From: Variovorax flavidus
GTDB taxonomy: Bacteria; Pseudomonadota; Gammaproteobacteria; Burkholderiales; Burkholderiaceae_C
Reading direction: 5' to 3'
NCBI RefSeq assembly: GCF_030317145.1
Contig: NZ_JASZYE010000002.1
Span: forward strand, 682,001 to 746,000
Length of the DNA stretch: 64,000 bases
The notes beneath the pieces are model-generated. The model was not told the origin of the DNA and did not search any database. It saw only the letters and a program-made list of their open reading frames with translations. The position numbers and the translations under genes were made by a program. This document shows, in pieces, positions 8,169-20,265 of the stretch. The stretch's first letter is position 1. The number at the start of each line of letters is the position of its first letter.

Positions 8169-9287
8169 CTAGTTGCGCTCCCTCAGCCACTTGGCGATCG
8201 ATGGCGCGAGCACCTTCTGCGCCTTGCCGCCGACGAAGGTGCCGATGTGTCCGCCGGGTACCGACAGCTCGCTGTAGTCGTCGGTGCCGAACCGGTCCTC
8301 CATGCCCTGCGAGCAGGAGACTGGGATGATCACGTCCCCCGTCGCATACACGTTCAGCACCGGCATGCGGATCTGGTCGAGATCGACGCGGCGGTTGCCG
8401 AGCATCAGCTCGCTCTTCACCAGCTTGTTGGCCTGGTAGAGGTCCTTGAACCATTGGCGCATGACCTCGCCGGGATGGCCGGGCCGGTCGGCGATCCATC
8501 GCTCCATGCGCAGGAAGCCCAGCATCTTCGATTCGTCGTCGAGCATGTCCACCAGCTCGGTCGTGTACTTCGTGGCGTTGCCCACGGGGTTCATCATCAG
8601 GAACGAGAAGCCGACCATCGCGCCGGGCGCGGTGCCCATGGTGTCGACCATCATGTCGATGTCCTCGGGCTTCAGCGAGCGGGCCCACAGGTTCATGTAA
8701 CCGGCACCCGGCTCCGGATGGTCCATGTCGCCATGGAAGTCGAGCGGCGTCACCGTGAGCACGAGGTTCCTGATCTTCTGCGGGAACAGCGCCGCATAGC
8801 AGGTAGCGAACACGCCGCCCTGGCAGACGCCGAGCAGGTTGATCTTGTCGACGCCGTGCCGCTCGCGAATCAGGTCGACGCAATCGTCGAGATAGCCCGA
8901 GACGTAGTCGTCGATCGTGAGCCAGCGCTGGGCGCGCGTCGGCAGGCCCCAGTCGATGACATACACGTCCAGCCCCTCGGCCAGCAGCTTGCGCACGAAG
9001 GAGCGGTCGGGTTCCAGGTCGATCATCTGGTAGCGCCCGACCAGCGCGTAGGCCAGCAGCACGGGCACGCGCGCAGGTTTCTCCACGGTGGGCCGGTAGC
9101 GGTAGAGGCGCACCATGTCCTGTCGCCAGACTTCGTCCTTGGGCGTGGTGGCGATGGCCAGTTGGTCCTCGGTGTAGGCCGAGAGGCGCTGGCTGCCGCG
9201 CGTGAGCTTCTCGCTCACCTGTTGCATCTCGCGCAGGAGCGACTCGGGGGTGATGCGGATCGGCAGGGCTGCAGCGGGTTCGGTCAT
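8169..9287 (-). CDS. phaC: Class III poly(R)-hydroxyalkanoate synthase, catalytic subunit PhaC
   Basis: The 372-residue alpha/beta-hydrolase-fold protein carries the PHA synthase lipase-like box GVCQGG with the catalytic cysteine near residue 155, the catalytic aspartate in YATGDVIIP and histidine in VPGGHIG. It polymerises (R)-3-hydroxyacyl-CoA on the granule surface. Its short length, compared with roughly 560-600 residues in class I enzymes, and its neighbour PhaE mark it as class III. I chose ATG 9287 because it overlaps the PhaE stop in an ATGA pair and AAGG lies upstream. Class III synthases are unusual in betaproteobacteria, which mostly rely on class I. Confidence 0.92.
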   Translation of the reverse strand: MTEPAAALPIRITPESLLREMQQVSEKLTRGSQRLSAYTEDQLAIATTPKDEVWRQDMVRLYRYRPTVEKPARVPVLLAYALVGRYQMIDLEPDRSFVRKLLAEGLDVYVIDWGLPTRAQRWLTIDDYVSGYLDDCVDLIRERHGVDKINLLGVCQGGVFATCYAALFPQKIRNLVLTVTPLDFHGDMDHPEPGAGYMNLWARSLKPEDIDMMVDTMGTAPGAMVGFSFLMMNPVGNATKYTTELVDMLDDESKMLGFLRMERWIADRPGHPGEVMRQWFKDLYQANKLVKSELMLGNRRVDLDQIRMPVLNVYATGDVIIPVSCSQGMEDRFGTDDYSELSVPGGHIGTFVGGKAQKVLAPSIAKWLRERN

Positions 9288-10309
9288 GATGCGGTGGCCT
9301 TCGTGCTGGTCTTGCGCTTTGCAGCGGGGGCGCGCTTGGCGGCGGCGCGCGTTGGCGAAGGCGTGCGCGCGATCCGGGCCGACGTGGCCGCTTCCGGCAG
9401 GGCGTCCATCGACGCGGCAACCCCGATGGATTTGCGCAGGCGCCGCATCTCGCGCTTGAGTTCCTGGATCTCGCGGTAGGCGTCGTCGACCTCGGCGCGC
9501 GTCGGCATGTTGAGCGCCTCGCTCGCGATGGCGACCACGCGTTGCTGTTGCTGGCGCGATTGCGTCGAAGCGCGCACCAGCCGGGCCGCAGCCTCCAGCG
9601 CCTTCGGCGACTGCATCGCTGCGTGCATGGCCTCGTCGGCCGAGCGGCTCCAGAGCCGCACCAGGCCCAGCAAGGACTCGACGGTTTCTCCCTTCTGGCC
9701 CATCTCGGCCAGGCGCGACAGCAATCCCTCGCTGCCCTTGGCCATCGCCGCGACGATGAGGCTCAGGTACTCCGATTGCGCCTGTTTCTTGGCCAGCGCC
9801 GCTGTCGCGAGGCCGCGCGCGGCGGCTTGCAGCTCGCGCGAGGGCGCGAGCCCGAAGGCATCGGCGAGGCCGCCGTAGGCACGTTCGAGGTTGAGCGACA
9901 GCGGCTCCAGCGCCTGCCCGAACATCGCCATCGGCTGGCCCATCAGGTTCCAGCCTGCGGCCGACGTGCCGCCCGACGACAGCGACTGGCCGGCGCCGGC
10001 CAGCGCTTCGGAGAGCTTCTGCAATTGACCCCGCATCTGTTCCTGGAAGGCGACGAAGGCCTCCTCTGGCTTCGGGTGCTGGAGCAGGGACTGGAAGTAG
10101 CCCTGGAACATCGGCCCCGTCAACTGCTGCATCATCGTCAGCGCCTGCGACACCTGGGGCAGGGGAAACGGCAGCGGTGCCGCATCGTCGGCGGGCTGCG
10201 CGGGCATGGGCGAACCCGCGCCGAAGAGGATCGGCAGCAGGTCGAGCCACCAGTCGTAGAGAGGCCCGGAAGCCTGTGTCGCGTCGAGATCGTCCTGGTC
10301 ACTGGGCAT
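9284..10309 (-). CDS. phaE: PHA synthase subunit PhaE
   Basis: A 341-residue partner of class III PhaC. It is mostly helical, with a YDWWLDLLP start, a central region rich in Gln/Met (MMQQLTGPMFQGYFQ), an EALNMPTRAEVDDAYREIQELKREMRRLRK segment typical of the PhaE C-terminus, and an Ala/Lys/Arg-rich tail that could contact DNA or the granule. ATG 10309 has AAGGAA upstream. It is required for PhaC activity in characterised class III systems. It overlaps phaC by four bases. Confidence 0.88.
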   Translation of the reverse strand: MPSDQDDLDATQASGPLYDWWLDLLPILFGAGSPMPAQPADDAAPLPFPLPQVSQALTMMQQLTGPMFQGYFQSLLQHPKPEEAFVAFQEQMRGQLQKLSEALAGAGQSLSSGGTSAAGWNLMGQPMAMFGQALEPLSLNLERAYGGLADAFGLAPSRELQAAARGLATAALAKKQAQSEYLSLIVAAMAKGSEGLLSRLAEMGQKGETVESLLGLVRLWSRSADEAMHAAMQSPKALEAAARLVRASTQSRQQQQRVVAIASEALNMPTRAEVDDAYREIQELKREMRRLRKSIGVAASMDALPEAATSARIARTPSPTRAAAKRAPAAKRKTSTKATAS

Positions 10310-10329
10310 GGGGGTTTCCTTGTCGCGGC

Positions 10330-11112
10330 TCACAGCGAGCTCACCAGATGCCCGCCGTCGACTGCGAGCACCGATCCCGTCATGTGCCGGCCGGCATCGC
10401 TCGCCAGCAGCAGCAGCGGGCCGTCCAGGTTCTCGAGCCGGCCAAAGCGGCGCGTCGGGATGCGCGAGCGCAGCTTCTCGCCCGCTTCGCTTTCGAGGAA
10501 GTCGCGGTTCAGGTCGGTGACGATGTAGCCCGGAAGAATCGCGTTGACGCGGATGTCGTAGCGCGAGAGTTCGAGCGCCATCGCCTTGGTCGCCTGCACC
10601 AGCCCGGCCTTCGAGACCGCGTAGGGGGCCACGCCGCCCGCCACGCGCTCGCCGAGGATCGATGCGATGTTGATGATGCTGCCGCCCTTCTTCGCGGCCA
10701 CCAGCCGGCGCGCCGCCTCCTGCGCGACCATCCAGCCGCCCTTCAGGTTGGTGCCGACCACCGAGTCCCAGTCTTCCTCGGTGTGCTGCAACAGCGGCTT
10801 GGTGACGGTCACGCCCGCGTTGTTGACCACGATGTCGGCGGGCCCGCCAGCCGAGCGCTCGATCTCGTCGAAGCAGGCCTGCACGCTCGCCGCGCTGGTC
10901 ACGTCGAGACTCACCGCGAGGCACTTGCCGCCGAGGCTGCCGATCTCCTCGACCAGCCCGCCTAGCTTGTCGGCGCGCCGCGCGACGACGATCAGTTCGG
11001 CACCCGCCAGCGCCAGGGTGCGCGCGAAGCGGCGGCCGAGCCCGCTGGAGGCGCCGGTCACCAGCGCGCGCCGGCCGTCGACCCTGAACATGCTTTCGAT
11101 TCGGTCTGCCAT
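10330..11112 (-). CDS. SDR-family NAD(P)-dependent oxidoreductase
   Basis: A 260-residue classical short-chain dehydrogenase: cofactor motif VTGASSGLGRRFA near residue 19, NNAGV, the serine in INIASILGE, and YAVSKAG with catalytic Tyr/Lys. The C-terminal MTGSVLAVDGGHLV is usual for the fabG/phaB/2-keto reductase branch. Within the operon the plausible job is reduction of a 3-ketoacyl-CoA to the 3-hydroxyacyl-CoA used by PhaC, or a hydroxyacyl-CoA dehydrogenase step. Neither is proven by sequence. It lies 20 bases before phaE. Confidence 0.88.
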   Translation of the reverse strand: MADRIESMFRVDGRRALVTGASSGLGRRFARTLALAGAELIVVARRADKLGGLVEEIGSLGGKCLAVSLDVTSAASVQACFDEIERSAGGPADIVVNNAGVTVTKPLLQHTEEDWDSVVGTNLKGGWMVAQEAARRLVAAKKGGSIINIASILGERVAGGVAPYAVSKAGLVQATKAMALELSRYDIRVNAILPGYIVTDLNRDFLESEAGEKLRSRIPTRRFGRLENLDGPLLLLASDAGRHMTGSVLAVDGGHLVSSL

Positions 11113-11130
11113 GTGCTTGCTCCAGCTGGC

Positions 11131-12780
11131 TCAGAGGGACTTGGCCTGCTCGCGCAGCAGGAACTTCTGGATCTTGCCGGTCGAGGTCTTCGGCAGTTCG
11201 CCGAACACCACGTGCTTCGGGCACTTGAAGCTCGCCAGGTTGGCGCGGCACCACTTGATGATCTCCTCGGCCGTGGCAGGGCCGGCGTCGGGCTTGAGCG
11301 CGACGAAGGCGCAGGGCGTCTCGCCCCATTTCTCGTCGGGCCTGGCGACCACGGCGGCTTCCATCACCTTCGGATGTCGGTAGAGCACCTCTTCGACTTC
11401 GAGCGAGGAGATGTTCTCCCCGCCGGAAATGATGACGTCCTTGAGCCGGTCCTTGATCTCGATGTAGCCGTCCGGATGCATCACCGCCAGGTCGCCGGAG
11501 CGGAACCAGCCGTCCTTGAAAGCCTCCTCGGTGCCCTGCGGATTGCGCAGGTAGCCCTTCATCACGGTGTTGCCGCGGATCGCGATCTCGCCGACCGTCG
11601 CACCGTCGGCCGGCACCCGTTCGCCGGTCTCGGCATCGAGCACTGTGACTTCCTGCTGCGTCGGCATGGCCACGCCCTGGCGCGCCATCTTGCCCGCGCG
11701 CCCTGCGAGATCGAGGCCGTCCCAGTCGTGCTGCCAGGCGCACAGCGTGGCGGGGCCGTAGGTCTCGGTCAGTCCGTAGAGGTGCGTGACCTTGAAGCCC
11801 AGTTGCTCCATCTGCTCGATCACCGCGCTCGGCGGCGCGGCGCCGCCGGTCGCGACCTCGACCACGTGCGCGTAGCGCGCGGAGGGCTTGGCTGGCGAAT
11901 GGATCATCATGTTCAGCACGATGGGCGCGGCGCAGAAGTGCGTCACGCGCTCGCTGCCGATCAGCTCGAAGATGCGCGCCGGCTCGACCTGGCGCAGGCA
12001 GACATGCGTGCCGCCGACCAGCGTCACGGCCCAGGTGTAGGTCCAGCCATTGCAGTGGAACATCGGCAGCGTCCACAGGTAGGCGGTGTCGGGCGTCAGG
12101 CCGAAGGCGAGCGCATTGCCCATGGCGTTGAGGTAGGCGCCGCGATGGTGATAGACCACGCCCTTGGGATCGCCGGTCGTGCCCGAGGTGTAGTTCAGCG
12201 CGATCGACTGCCACTCGTCCGCCGGCAGTTGCCACGCGAAGTCGGGGTCGCCCTGCGCGAGGAAGGCCTCGTAGTCGAGCTTGCCGACCGCCATCGCGTC
12301 CGGATGGCCGTTCTTGCCCGCGGGGTCGACGATGTCGATCACGAGCGGCGGCACCTCGACTTCCTTGAGCGCCACGCGCACCACTTCGGCGAAGTCGCGG
12401 TCCGCGATGAGCACCTTGGCCGCGCCATGCTTCAGGCCGAAGCCGATGGCCGGTCCGTCGAGCCGCGTGTTGATCGTGTTGAGAACCCCGCCGACCATCG
12501 GCACGCCGTAGTGCGCCTCCAGCATGGCGGGCACGTTGGGCGCCATGATCGCGACCGTGTCGCCGAGGCCGACACCGGCCCGGCTCAGGGCCGAAGCCAA
12601 GCGCTTGCAGCGCTCGTACAGCTCGGCATAGCTGATGCGCCGGTCGTCGTGGACCACCGCCACCTTCTGCGGATAGACCTTCGCGGCATGTTCCAGAAAG
12701 GTCAGGGGCGAGAGCGGCACATGGTTCGCCGCGCGGCGTTCCAGGCCTTCATCGTCGCGTGCTGGCGTGTCGGCGGCCAT
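11131..12780 (-). CDS. AMP-forming acyl-CoA synthetase
   Basis: The 549-residue ANL-superfamily enzyme shows the P-loop-like LNYTSGTTGDPKGVVYHHRG, the YGLTETYGPA adenylate site, the hinge region GWFRSGDLAVMHPDG and the C-terminal KTSTGKIQKFLLRE with the catalytic lysine. It activates a carboxylic acid with ATP and CoA. The sequence is closest in style to medium-chain and branched or short acid ligases of the AlkK/DmdB type. The GGGGGAA ribosome site overlaps the stop region of the preceding gene. It probably supplies acyl-CoA to the downstream dehydrogenase, SDR and PhaEC. Confidence 0.9.
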   Translation of the reverse strand: MAADTPARDDEGLERRAANHVPLSPLTFLEHAAKVYPQKVAVVHDDRRISYAELYERCKRLASALSRAGVGLGDTVAIMAPNVPAMLEAHYGVPMVGGVLNTINTRLDGPAIGFGLKHGAAKVLIADRDFAEVVRVALKEVEVPPLVIDIVDPAGKNGHPDAMAVGKLDYEAFLAQGDPDFAWQLPADEWQSIALNYTSGTTGDPKGVVYHHRGAYLNAMGNALAFGLTPDTAYLWTLPMFHCNGWTYTWAVTLVGGTHVCLRQVEPARIFELIGSERVTHFCAAPIVLNMMIHSPAKPSARYAHVVEVATGGAAPPSAVIEQMEQLGFKVTHLYGLTETYGPATLCAWQHDWDGLDLAGRAGKMARQGVAMPTQQEVTVLDAETGERVPADGATVGEIAIRGNTVMKGYLRNPQGTEEAFKDGWFRSGDLAVMHPDGYIEIKDRLKDVIISGGENISSLEVEEVLYRHPKVMEAAVVARPDEKWGETPCAFVALKPDAGPATAEEIIKWCRANLASFKCPKHVVFGELPKTSTGKIQKFLLREQAKSL

Positions 12781-12784
12781 GGTG

Positions 12785-13324
12785 TCATTCCCCCGCGGCG
12801 TCGATGCCGAGCACGACCAGGAAGCGCGAGACCATGTTGTAGCCGGCGATGGTGCCCATCAGCTCCACCAGCTGCTGCTCGCCGAAGAGCACCCGTGCCC
12901 GCTCGATGATCTCGGGCCGCACGGCCACCTGGCGCGTCATGTCGAGCGTCAGGCGCAGCGCGGCGCGCTCGCGGTCGTCGAACAGCTCGGTGTCGTAGCA
13001 GGCCGAAGTGACGTCGTCGAGCGCGTCGAGCTGCGCCTGCGTGCCCTTGGCCGCGAGGAATTCCGGCGCATGCTGCAGCCACTCGTAGTCGGCGTGGTTG
13101 AGCCGCGCGACGGCGCAGATCGCCAGCTCGTTGATGTGGCGCGGCACCTGCATCTGGTTGCGGATGGCCGCGAACATCGAGTTCCACCCGCGTGCGAACT
13201 CGGGGCTGTGTAGCAGCATGCGGTCGAGATTGAGCAGCTTGCCGCTCGATCGTCGCGCGCGGATCGTCGCGACGAGCTCCGCCAGTTCGGGGTCGTCGGT
13301 GTTGCGATAGGCGATGTTGGGCAT
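12785..13324 (-). CDS. Carboxymuconolactone decarboxylase-like (AhpD-fold) protein
   Basis: The 179-residue protein has the CMD/AhpD core: PRHINELAICAVARLNHADYEWLQHAPE, corresponding to the E...C...H region, and LMGTIAGYNMVSRFLVVLGID at the end. It lacks the CxxC redox pair of AhpD itself, since only one cysteine sits in the motif. At 179 residues it is longer than typical PcaC (about 130), so despite sitting next to pcaGH I would not call it the protocatechuate-pathway decarboxylase. AGGAGA precedes ATG 13324. It heads the acyl-CoA/PHA gene set. Confidence 0.82.
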   Translation of the reverse strand: MPNIAYRNTDDPELAELVATIRARRSSGKLLNLDRMLLHSPEFARGWNSMFAAIRNQMQVPRHINELAICAVARLNHADYEWLQHAPEFLAAKGTQAQLDALDDVTSACYDTELFDDRERAALRLTLDMTRQVAVRPEIIERARVLFGEQQLVELMGTIAGYNMVSRFLVVLGIDAAGE

Positions 13325-13385
13325 GGCGCGTCTCCTCGCGGGTTGTTGTCGGTTTCGGAGCGTTGCAGCGCGCGGGGCGCTTCGT

Positions 13386-16178
<2,793 letters not shown>

Positions 16179-16391
16179 TCGATGTCTCCAAGGTCGACTT
16201 GCCGATTGGGAATTTCGGGCTGCCGACCGGCATACGGCAGCCTGCATGACAGAGCAGGGGTCCAGTGGACGTTAGTCCTGATGCGGGGCCACCGCAATAC
16301 AGGTCATGCGCTCCACGCTCGCCCTGCGGACAACCTGTCCGGTGATCGCTTCAATCAAGGGTGATCCCTCATGGGGAGCCCGGCGCGGCGA

Positions 16392-18290
16392 TCAGCCCGC
16401 GCCGGCCTGCTGCGCTTGCGATGCCATGCGTGCCGGTGCGTTCAGTGCGCCGTAGGCGTCGTACGCGCCGGCGCGCTGGACGATCTCGAAGAAGAACCGG
16501 TCGCCGAAGCTTTCCGTGTAGATGTGGAAGTAGTCGCCATCGGGCGTGCGGTCGAAGAGGATGCCGAGCGCGCGCATCCGTTCGAGCACCGGCGCTGCGA
16601 TGTCGAAGCGCGTGGCCAGGTCGTCGTAGTAGTTGGCGGAGATCGGCACGAAGGGTGTCCCGCGCTGGCGCATCCGCTCGACGGCGGCAAAGATGTCCGC
16701 CGAGCCGAAGGCGATGTGGTGGACGCTCCCGCCGCTGCCGCTGGACGCCACGGTGCGCGCCGTGCGCGTGCGCTGGCTCAGCGAGACGTTGAGCACGAAG
16801 CGCAGCGTGCGGTCCGCATTGGCCAGGCCGCTGCTGCGGATCAGGCCGAAGGGGTCGGCCAGCTCCAGGCTGTCGCCTGGCGACAGTCCCAGCACGGCGC
16901 GGCAGAACAGCACCCAGCTGTCGAGCTGGTCCTGGGCGAGCCCGAGCGCCAGGTGGTCCACGCATTGCAGAAGCGGTTCGCCTTCGCCGGCATCGGCGTC
17001 GGGGATGAAGTCGACCTGGTCGAAGCCGACGGGGGACGGGTCCGGCACGAAGTGGATCACCGTGCCGCCGGGCGCCACGATGGCCGGCAGGCGCATCTCG
17101 TGCTGTCCGATCGGGCTGTCGAAGCGTGCCGAGAGCAAGGCCGCGGCGCGGCTGGCCGCCAGCTCCGCATCGGCCGTCCCGAGCCCCAGCGCGTAGACCG
17201 ACGGACCCTGTTGATCGAAGCGCTGCCGCGCCAGCGAATCGGGCTGCGCATTGACCACCAGGCGGATGTCGCCCTGCGCATACAGGGTGGCCTGCTTGCT
17301 GCGATGCCGGCCGGCGCGCCGGAACCCCATCTGTTCGAGCACGGTGCCGAGCGCGGCCGCAGCAGCCTCGTCCACCGCGAACTCCAGGAAGCGGAAGCCC
17401 GTCAGCCGCGGCATGGCGGGCGGATCGAACAACTCGACGCGCGCCGCCGGCGTGGCCTTCGCCGGCGCGGACGCCAGACGCGACCGGACTTCGCTTTCCA
17501 GCAGGAGCAGCGAGCGCATCGCGTCGGTCGCGGTGCGGCGGTTCGGCGTCTCACGGAAGATGTCGTTGAAGATCTCCAGCGACAGCGGGCCCGTGTAGCC
17601 GGCGCGCAGCACGACCTCCAGGAAGCCCACCATGTCGAACTGCCCCTGGCCGGGGAAGTTGCGGAAATGCCGTGCCCACTGCAGCACGTCCATCGCCAGC
17701 CGGGGCGCATCGGCCATCTGCAGGAAGGCGATCTTGTCGCCCGGGATGTCCGCGATGCCGGACGGATCGTCATTCAGCGACAGCGTGTGGAAGCTGTCGA
17801 GGATCAGGCCGAGGTTCGGATGGTCGGCCCGCCGCACCCGCTCCCAGGCCTGGCCGAAGCGGTTGACGTGGCGGCCCCAGGCGAGCGCTTCGTAGCCGAT
17901 GCGCAGGTTGCGCCGCGCTGCGCGCTCGGCCAGCTCGCGCAGCTGCTCGGCGGCGAGATCGGCCTCGCCGAGCGACAGGGGCGACGTGTTCGAGCACACC
18001 AGCACCAGCGGCGCGCCGAGTGCTTCCATCAGGTCGAACTTGCGCTCGGCCCGGTCCAGGCTGCGCTCGAACTGGGCCGGCGGCATGCCCTCGAAATCCC
18101 GGAACGGCTGGTACAGGTCGAGGCTGAGGCCCAGGTCGGACAGCATCGTCCGCAACTCGCTGGCGCCGCCGGAGAACTGGACGAAATCGGGCTCGAACAG
18201 CTCGATGCCATCGAAGCCCGCGGCCGCGATGGCTTCGAGCTTCTGGCGCAGCGTGCCGCTCAGCGAGACCGTGGCGATGGAGCGGTGCAT
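16392..18290 (-). CDS. quiC: 3-dehydroshikimate dehydratase, QuiC type (TIM barrel fused to HPPD-like domain)
   Basis: A 632-residue two-domain protein. Residues 1-275 form a xylose-isomerase-like TIM barrel (MHRSIATVSLSGTLRQKLEA start, GFDGIELFEPDF, LGLILDSFHT, PLSLEIFND). Residues about 305-620 form two VOC modules related to 4-hydroxyphenylpyruvate dioxygenase (VDHLALGL, HHIAFGSADIFA, FHIYTESFGDRFFFEIVQR). This fusion is the known QuiC layout converting 3-dehydroshikimate to protocatechuate; the HPPD-like part is not needed for the reaction in studied homologues. AAGGGAA precedes ATG 18290. It is followed by the permease and pcaHG on the same strand, which supplies the next pathway step. 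The 213-base gap before the permease may hold its own promoter. Confidence 0.9.
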   Translation of the reverse strand: MHRSIATVSLSGTLRQKLEAIAAAGFDGIELFEPDFVQFSGGASELRTMLSDLGLSLDLYQPFRDFEGMPPAQFERSLDRAERKFDLMEALGAPLVLVCSNTSPLSLGEADLAAEQLRELAERAARRNLRIGYEALAWGRHVNRFGQAWERVRRADHPNLGLILDSFHTLSLNDDPSGIADIPGDKIAFLQMADAPRLAMDVLQWARHFRNFPGQGQFDMVGFLEVVLRAGYTGPLSLEIFNDIFRETPNRRTATDAMRSLLLLESEVRSRLASAPAKATPAARVELFDPPAMPRLTGFRFLEFAVDEAAAAALGTVLEQMGFRRAGRHRSKQATLYAQGDIRLVVNAQPDSLARQRFDQQGPSVYALGLGTADAELAASRAAALLSARFDSPIGQHEMRLPAIVAPGGTVIHFVPDPSPVGFDQVDFIPDADAGEGEPLLQCVDHLALGLAQDQLDSWVLFCRAVLGLSPGDSLELADPFGLIRSSGLANADRTLRFVLNVSLSQRTRTARTVASSGSGGSVHHIAFGSADIFAAVERMRQRGTPFVPISANYYDDLATRFDIAAPVLERMRALGILFDRTPDGDYFHIYTESFGDRFFFEIVQRAGAYDAYGALNAPARMASQAQQAGAG

Positions 18291-18438
18291 GTCGATTCCC
18301 TTGGTAGAAGTCCGGAGGACCCGAAGCGGAGGACAAGCGTAACGAGCATGCCATTCCGGCACAATGACTGCGCCTTGCGCACTGACCGCTTGGCGGCCGC
18401 ACCCGTCCGATCAACGTTCGTTTAGATGGTTTCTACGG

Positions 18439-19236
18439 ATGTCCGCACATGCTTCCTCGACGAGTTCGACCGATGCTTTCCCGATCGAACCGGAAGACCA
18501 CATCGAAGGCCTGGCCCGCGGCCTCTCGGTGATCGAGGCCTTCGATGCAGCGCATTCGCGCATGAGCGCCTCCGAGGTGGCCGCGCGCACGGGACTGTCG
18601 CGCACCGCGGCGCGCCGCCATCTGCTGACGCTGTGCCATCACGGCTATGCCAACACCGACGGCAAGCTGTTCTGGCTGACGGCGCGGGTGCTGCGGCTCG
18701 GTGAGAGCTTCCTCGATGCGGCGCGGGTGCCGCGGCTGGTCCAGCCCGCGATCGAACACCTCTCGGCCCGCACCAGCGAGACCGTCAACGTGAGCGTGCT
18801 GGAAGGCCACGACGTGGTCTATATCTCGCGCAGCAACAGCCCGCGGCTGGTGTCGGTCGGCTTCTACCCCGGCTTGCGCGTCGCGGCCCACGTGGTGACG
18901 CCGGGGGTCGCGCTGCTCGCAACGCTCGACGACAGCAAGCTGCAGCGCTGGGTCGGCGAGCATGTGTTCACGGCTTACACGTCGAAGACGGTGACCGATC
19001 CGGCGGTCTTCCTGCAGCACGTCCGTGCGGCCCGGGAGCTCGGGTACTGGATCATCGAGGAACACCTCGACCCCGCCCTGCTCGGCGTCGCCATGGCCGT
19101 GCGCGACCGGCGCGGCGTGGCCGTCGCCGCGATCAGCATGACGCTGCAGATGCACTCGTGGTCGCGCGAGCAGGTCATCGCGAGGCTGGTGCCGGTCCTG
19201 AGCGAAACCGCACAGTCCCTGCGGCCTCTGCTCTAG
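18439..19236 (+). CDS. IclR-family regulator of the shikimate/protocatechuate genes
   Basis: The 265-residue protein has an N-terminal winged helix (ASEVAARTGLSRTAARRHLLTL, about residues 43-64) and a C-terminal effector domain with RTSETVNVSVLEGHDVVYI and the terminal RLVPVLSETAQSL. This matches the PcaR/PcaU/CatR branch that senses aromatic pathway intermediates. It is divergent from quiC with 148 bases between starts, so the shared region is the probable binding site. The ribosome site before ATG 18439 is weak. Its stop overlaps the convergent aroE-like gene by four bases. Sensing of protocatechuate or dehydroshikimate is inferred. Confidence 0.88.
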   Translation: MSAHASSTSSTDAFPIEPEDHIEGLARGLSVIEAFDAAHSRMSASEVAARTGLSRTAARRHLLTLCHHGYANTDGKLFWLTARVLRLGESFLDAARVPRLVQPAIEHLSARTSETVNVSVLEGHDVVYISRSNSPRLVSVGFYPGLRVAAHVVTPGVALLATLDDSKLQRWVGEHVFTAYTSKTVTDPAVFLQHVRAARELGYWIIEEHLDPALLGVAMAVRDRRGVAVAAISMTLQMHSWSREQVIARLVPVLSETAQSLRPLL

Positions 19237-20081
19237 GGGCCGAACAGCGCGCGAACGCCCGACAGGTCCGCGGCGACCTCCCGGGAAATACCCTCCATGC
19301 CGAAGAACGAAAGATATTCGGGCACTTGCTGGATCAGCATCTCGAAGCCTGTATAGGCCCGGATGCCGCGTGCCTCGCACGCGCGCAGCAGTGGCGTGGG
19401 CTGGTTCTTCATCAGGATGTCGACCACGCTGGCACCGGCGTCCAGCCGCGCGACGTCGAAGGCCAGCGGATCGCCGGGGTCGAGCCCGAGCGGCGTGGCG
19501 TTGATGACCAGGTCGTAGCCGGCAGGATCGGGCGTCGCGACCGACACCACCTCGCATCCGAAGCGCTCTTGCAAGCGTCCAGCCACTTCGATCGCCGGGC
19601 CGGGATTCCTCGCGGAGAGCGCGACGCATCCGGCGCGGCGTGCCGCCAGCGAGGCTGCGATCGCGACGCCGGCGCCGCCCACGCCCACCACGAGAATGCG
19701 CCGTCCTTCGATCGGAATCGCCCAGTGGTCCAGGGCCTTGGTGAAGCCCACCCCATCGAACAGGGCGCCTTCGATCGACCCGTCGGCGTTGCGCCGCGCC
19801 GCGTTGACTGCGCCGGCTGCAAGCCCCAGGGCATCGCAATGGTCCAGCAGCGGGATGATGCTGCTCTTGTGCGGAATCGTGAGCCACAGGCCGTCGATGT
19901 TGTGCGCCTTCAAGGCCTGCGTCACGAAGGCGGCGAAGTCGGCCGGCGACACATGGGCAGGGACCAGCACCGCGTCCACGCCGTGTTCACGGAAGAGGTG
20001 GTTGAAGGCCTGCGGAGCCTTGACCTGCGCCACGGGGTCGCCCAGGATGAGGAAGACGCGTGTGCTGCCTGAGATGTTCAT
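19233..20081 (-). CDS. Shikimate/quinate dehydrogenase-family protein (AroE-like)
   Basis: The 282-residue protein has the AroE two-domain layout: an N-terminal substrate half with VFLILGDPVAQVKAPQAFNHLF and GLWLTIPHKSSIIPLLD (catalytic lysine in PHK), a Rossmann half with VVGVGGAGVAIAASLA, and later VINATPLGL and YTGFEMLIQQ. The canonical AroE start S-x-S is replaced by VKAP, as in the catabolic YdiB/QuiA-like branches, which favours a catabolic role over aromatic biosynthesis. Start ATG 20081. Placed beside QuiC, PcaGH and ShiA-like genes it would feed shikimate to dehydroshikimate. NAD versus NADP preference was not determined. Confidence 0.85.
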   Translation of the reverse strand: MNISGSTRVFLILGDPVAQVKAPQAFNHLFREHGVDAVLVPAHVSPADFAAFVTQALKAHNIDGLWLTIPHKSSIIPLLDHCDALGLAAGAVNAARRNADGSIEGALFDGVGFTKALDHWAIPIEGRRILVVGVGGAGVAIAASLAARRAGCVALSARNPGPAIEVAGRLQERFGCEVVSVATPDPAGYDLVINATPLGLDPGDPLAFDVARLDAGASVVDILMKNQPTPLLRACEARGIRAYTGFEMLIQQVPEYLSFFGMEGISREVAADLSGVRALFGP

Positions 20082-20265
20082 GGGCCGGCCCCGAGGTGAA
20101 GGTGGTCGGCGGCAGATTAGCCGGCGCGAGGGTGCGAAACAAGAAGACCGGGCCCGCGCTGCACGATGACCGCTGGAAGTGCGCGCCCTGCGCTCGAATC
20201 GAGGGTATCCACCAACGCAACGCTGACCTACCATCGGCCCTTCGCATGTCCCCAGGGAGCGCCGG

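Noticed and set aside
7023..9479. Long 818-codon plus-strand ORF antisense to acyl-CoA dehydrogenase and phaC
   Set aside because: High-GC antisense shadow, His/Ala/Arg-rich, no known domain, overlapping three certain genes.
12785..13324. PcaC 4-carboxymuconolactone decarboxylase
   Set aside because: It is longer than PcaC and belongs with the acyl-CoA genes; only family-level AhpD/CMD similarity is clear.
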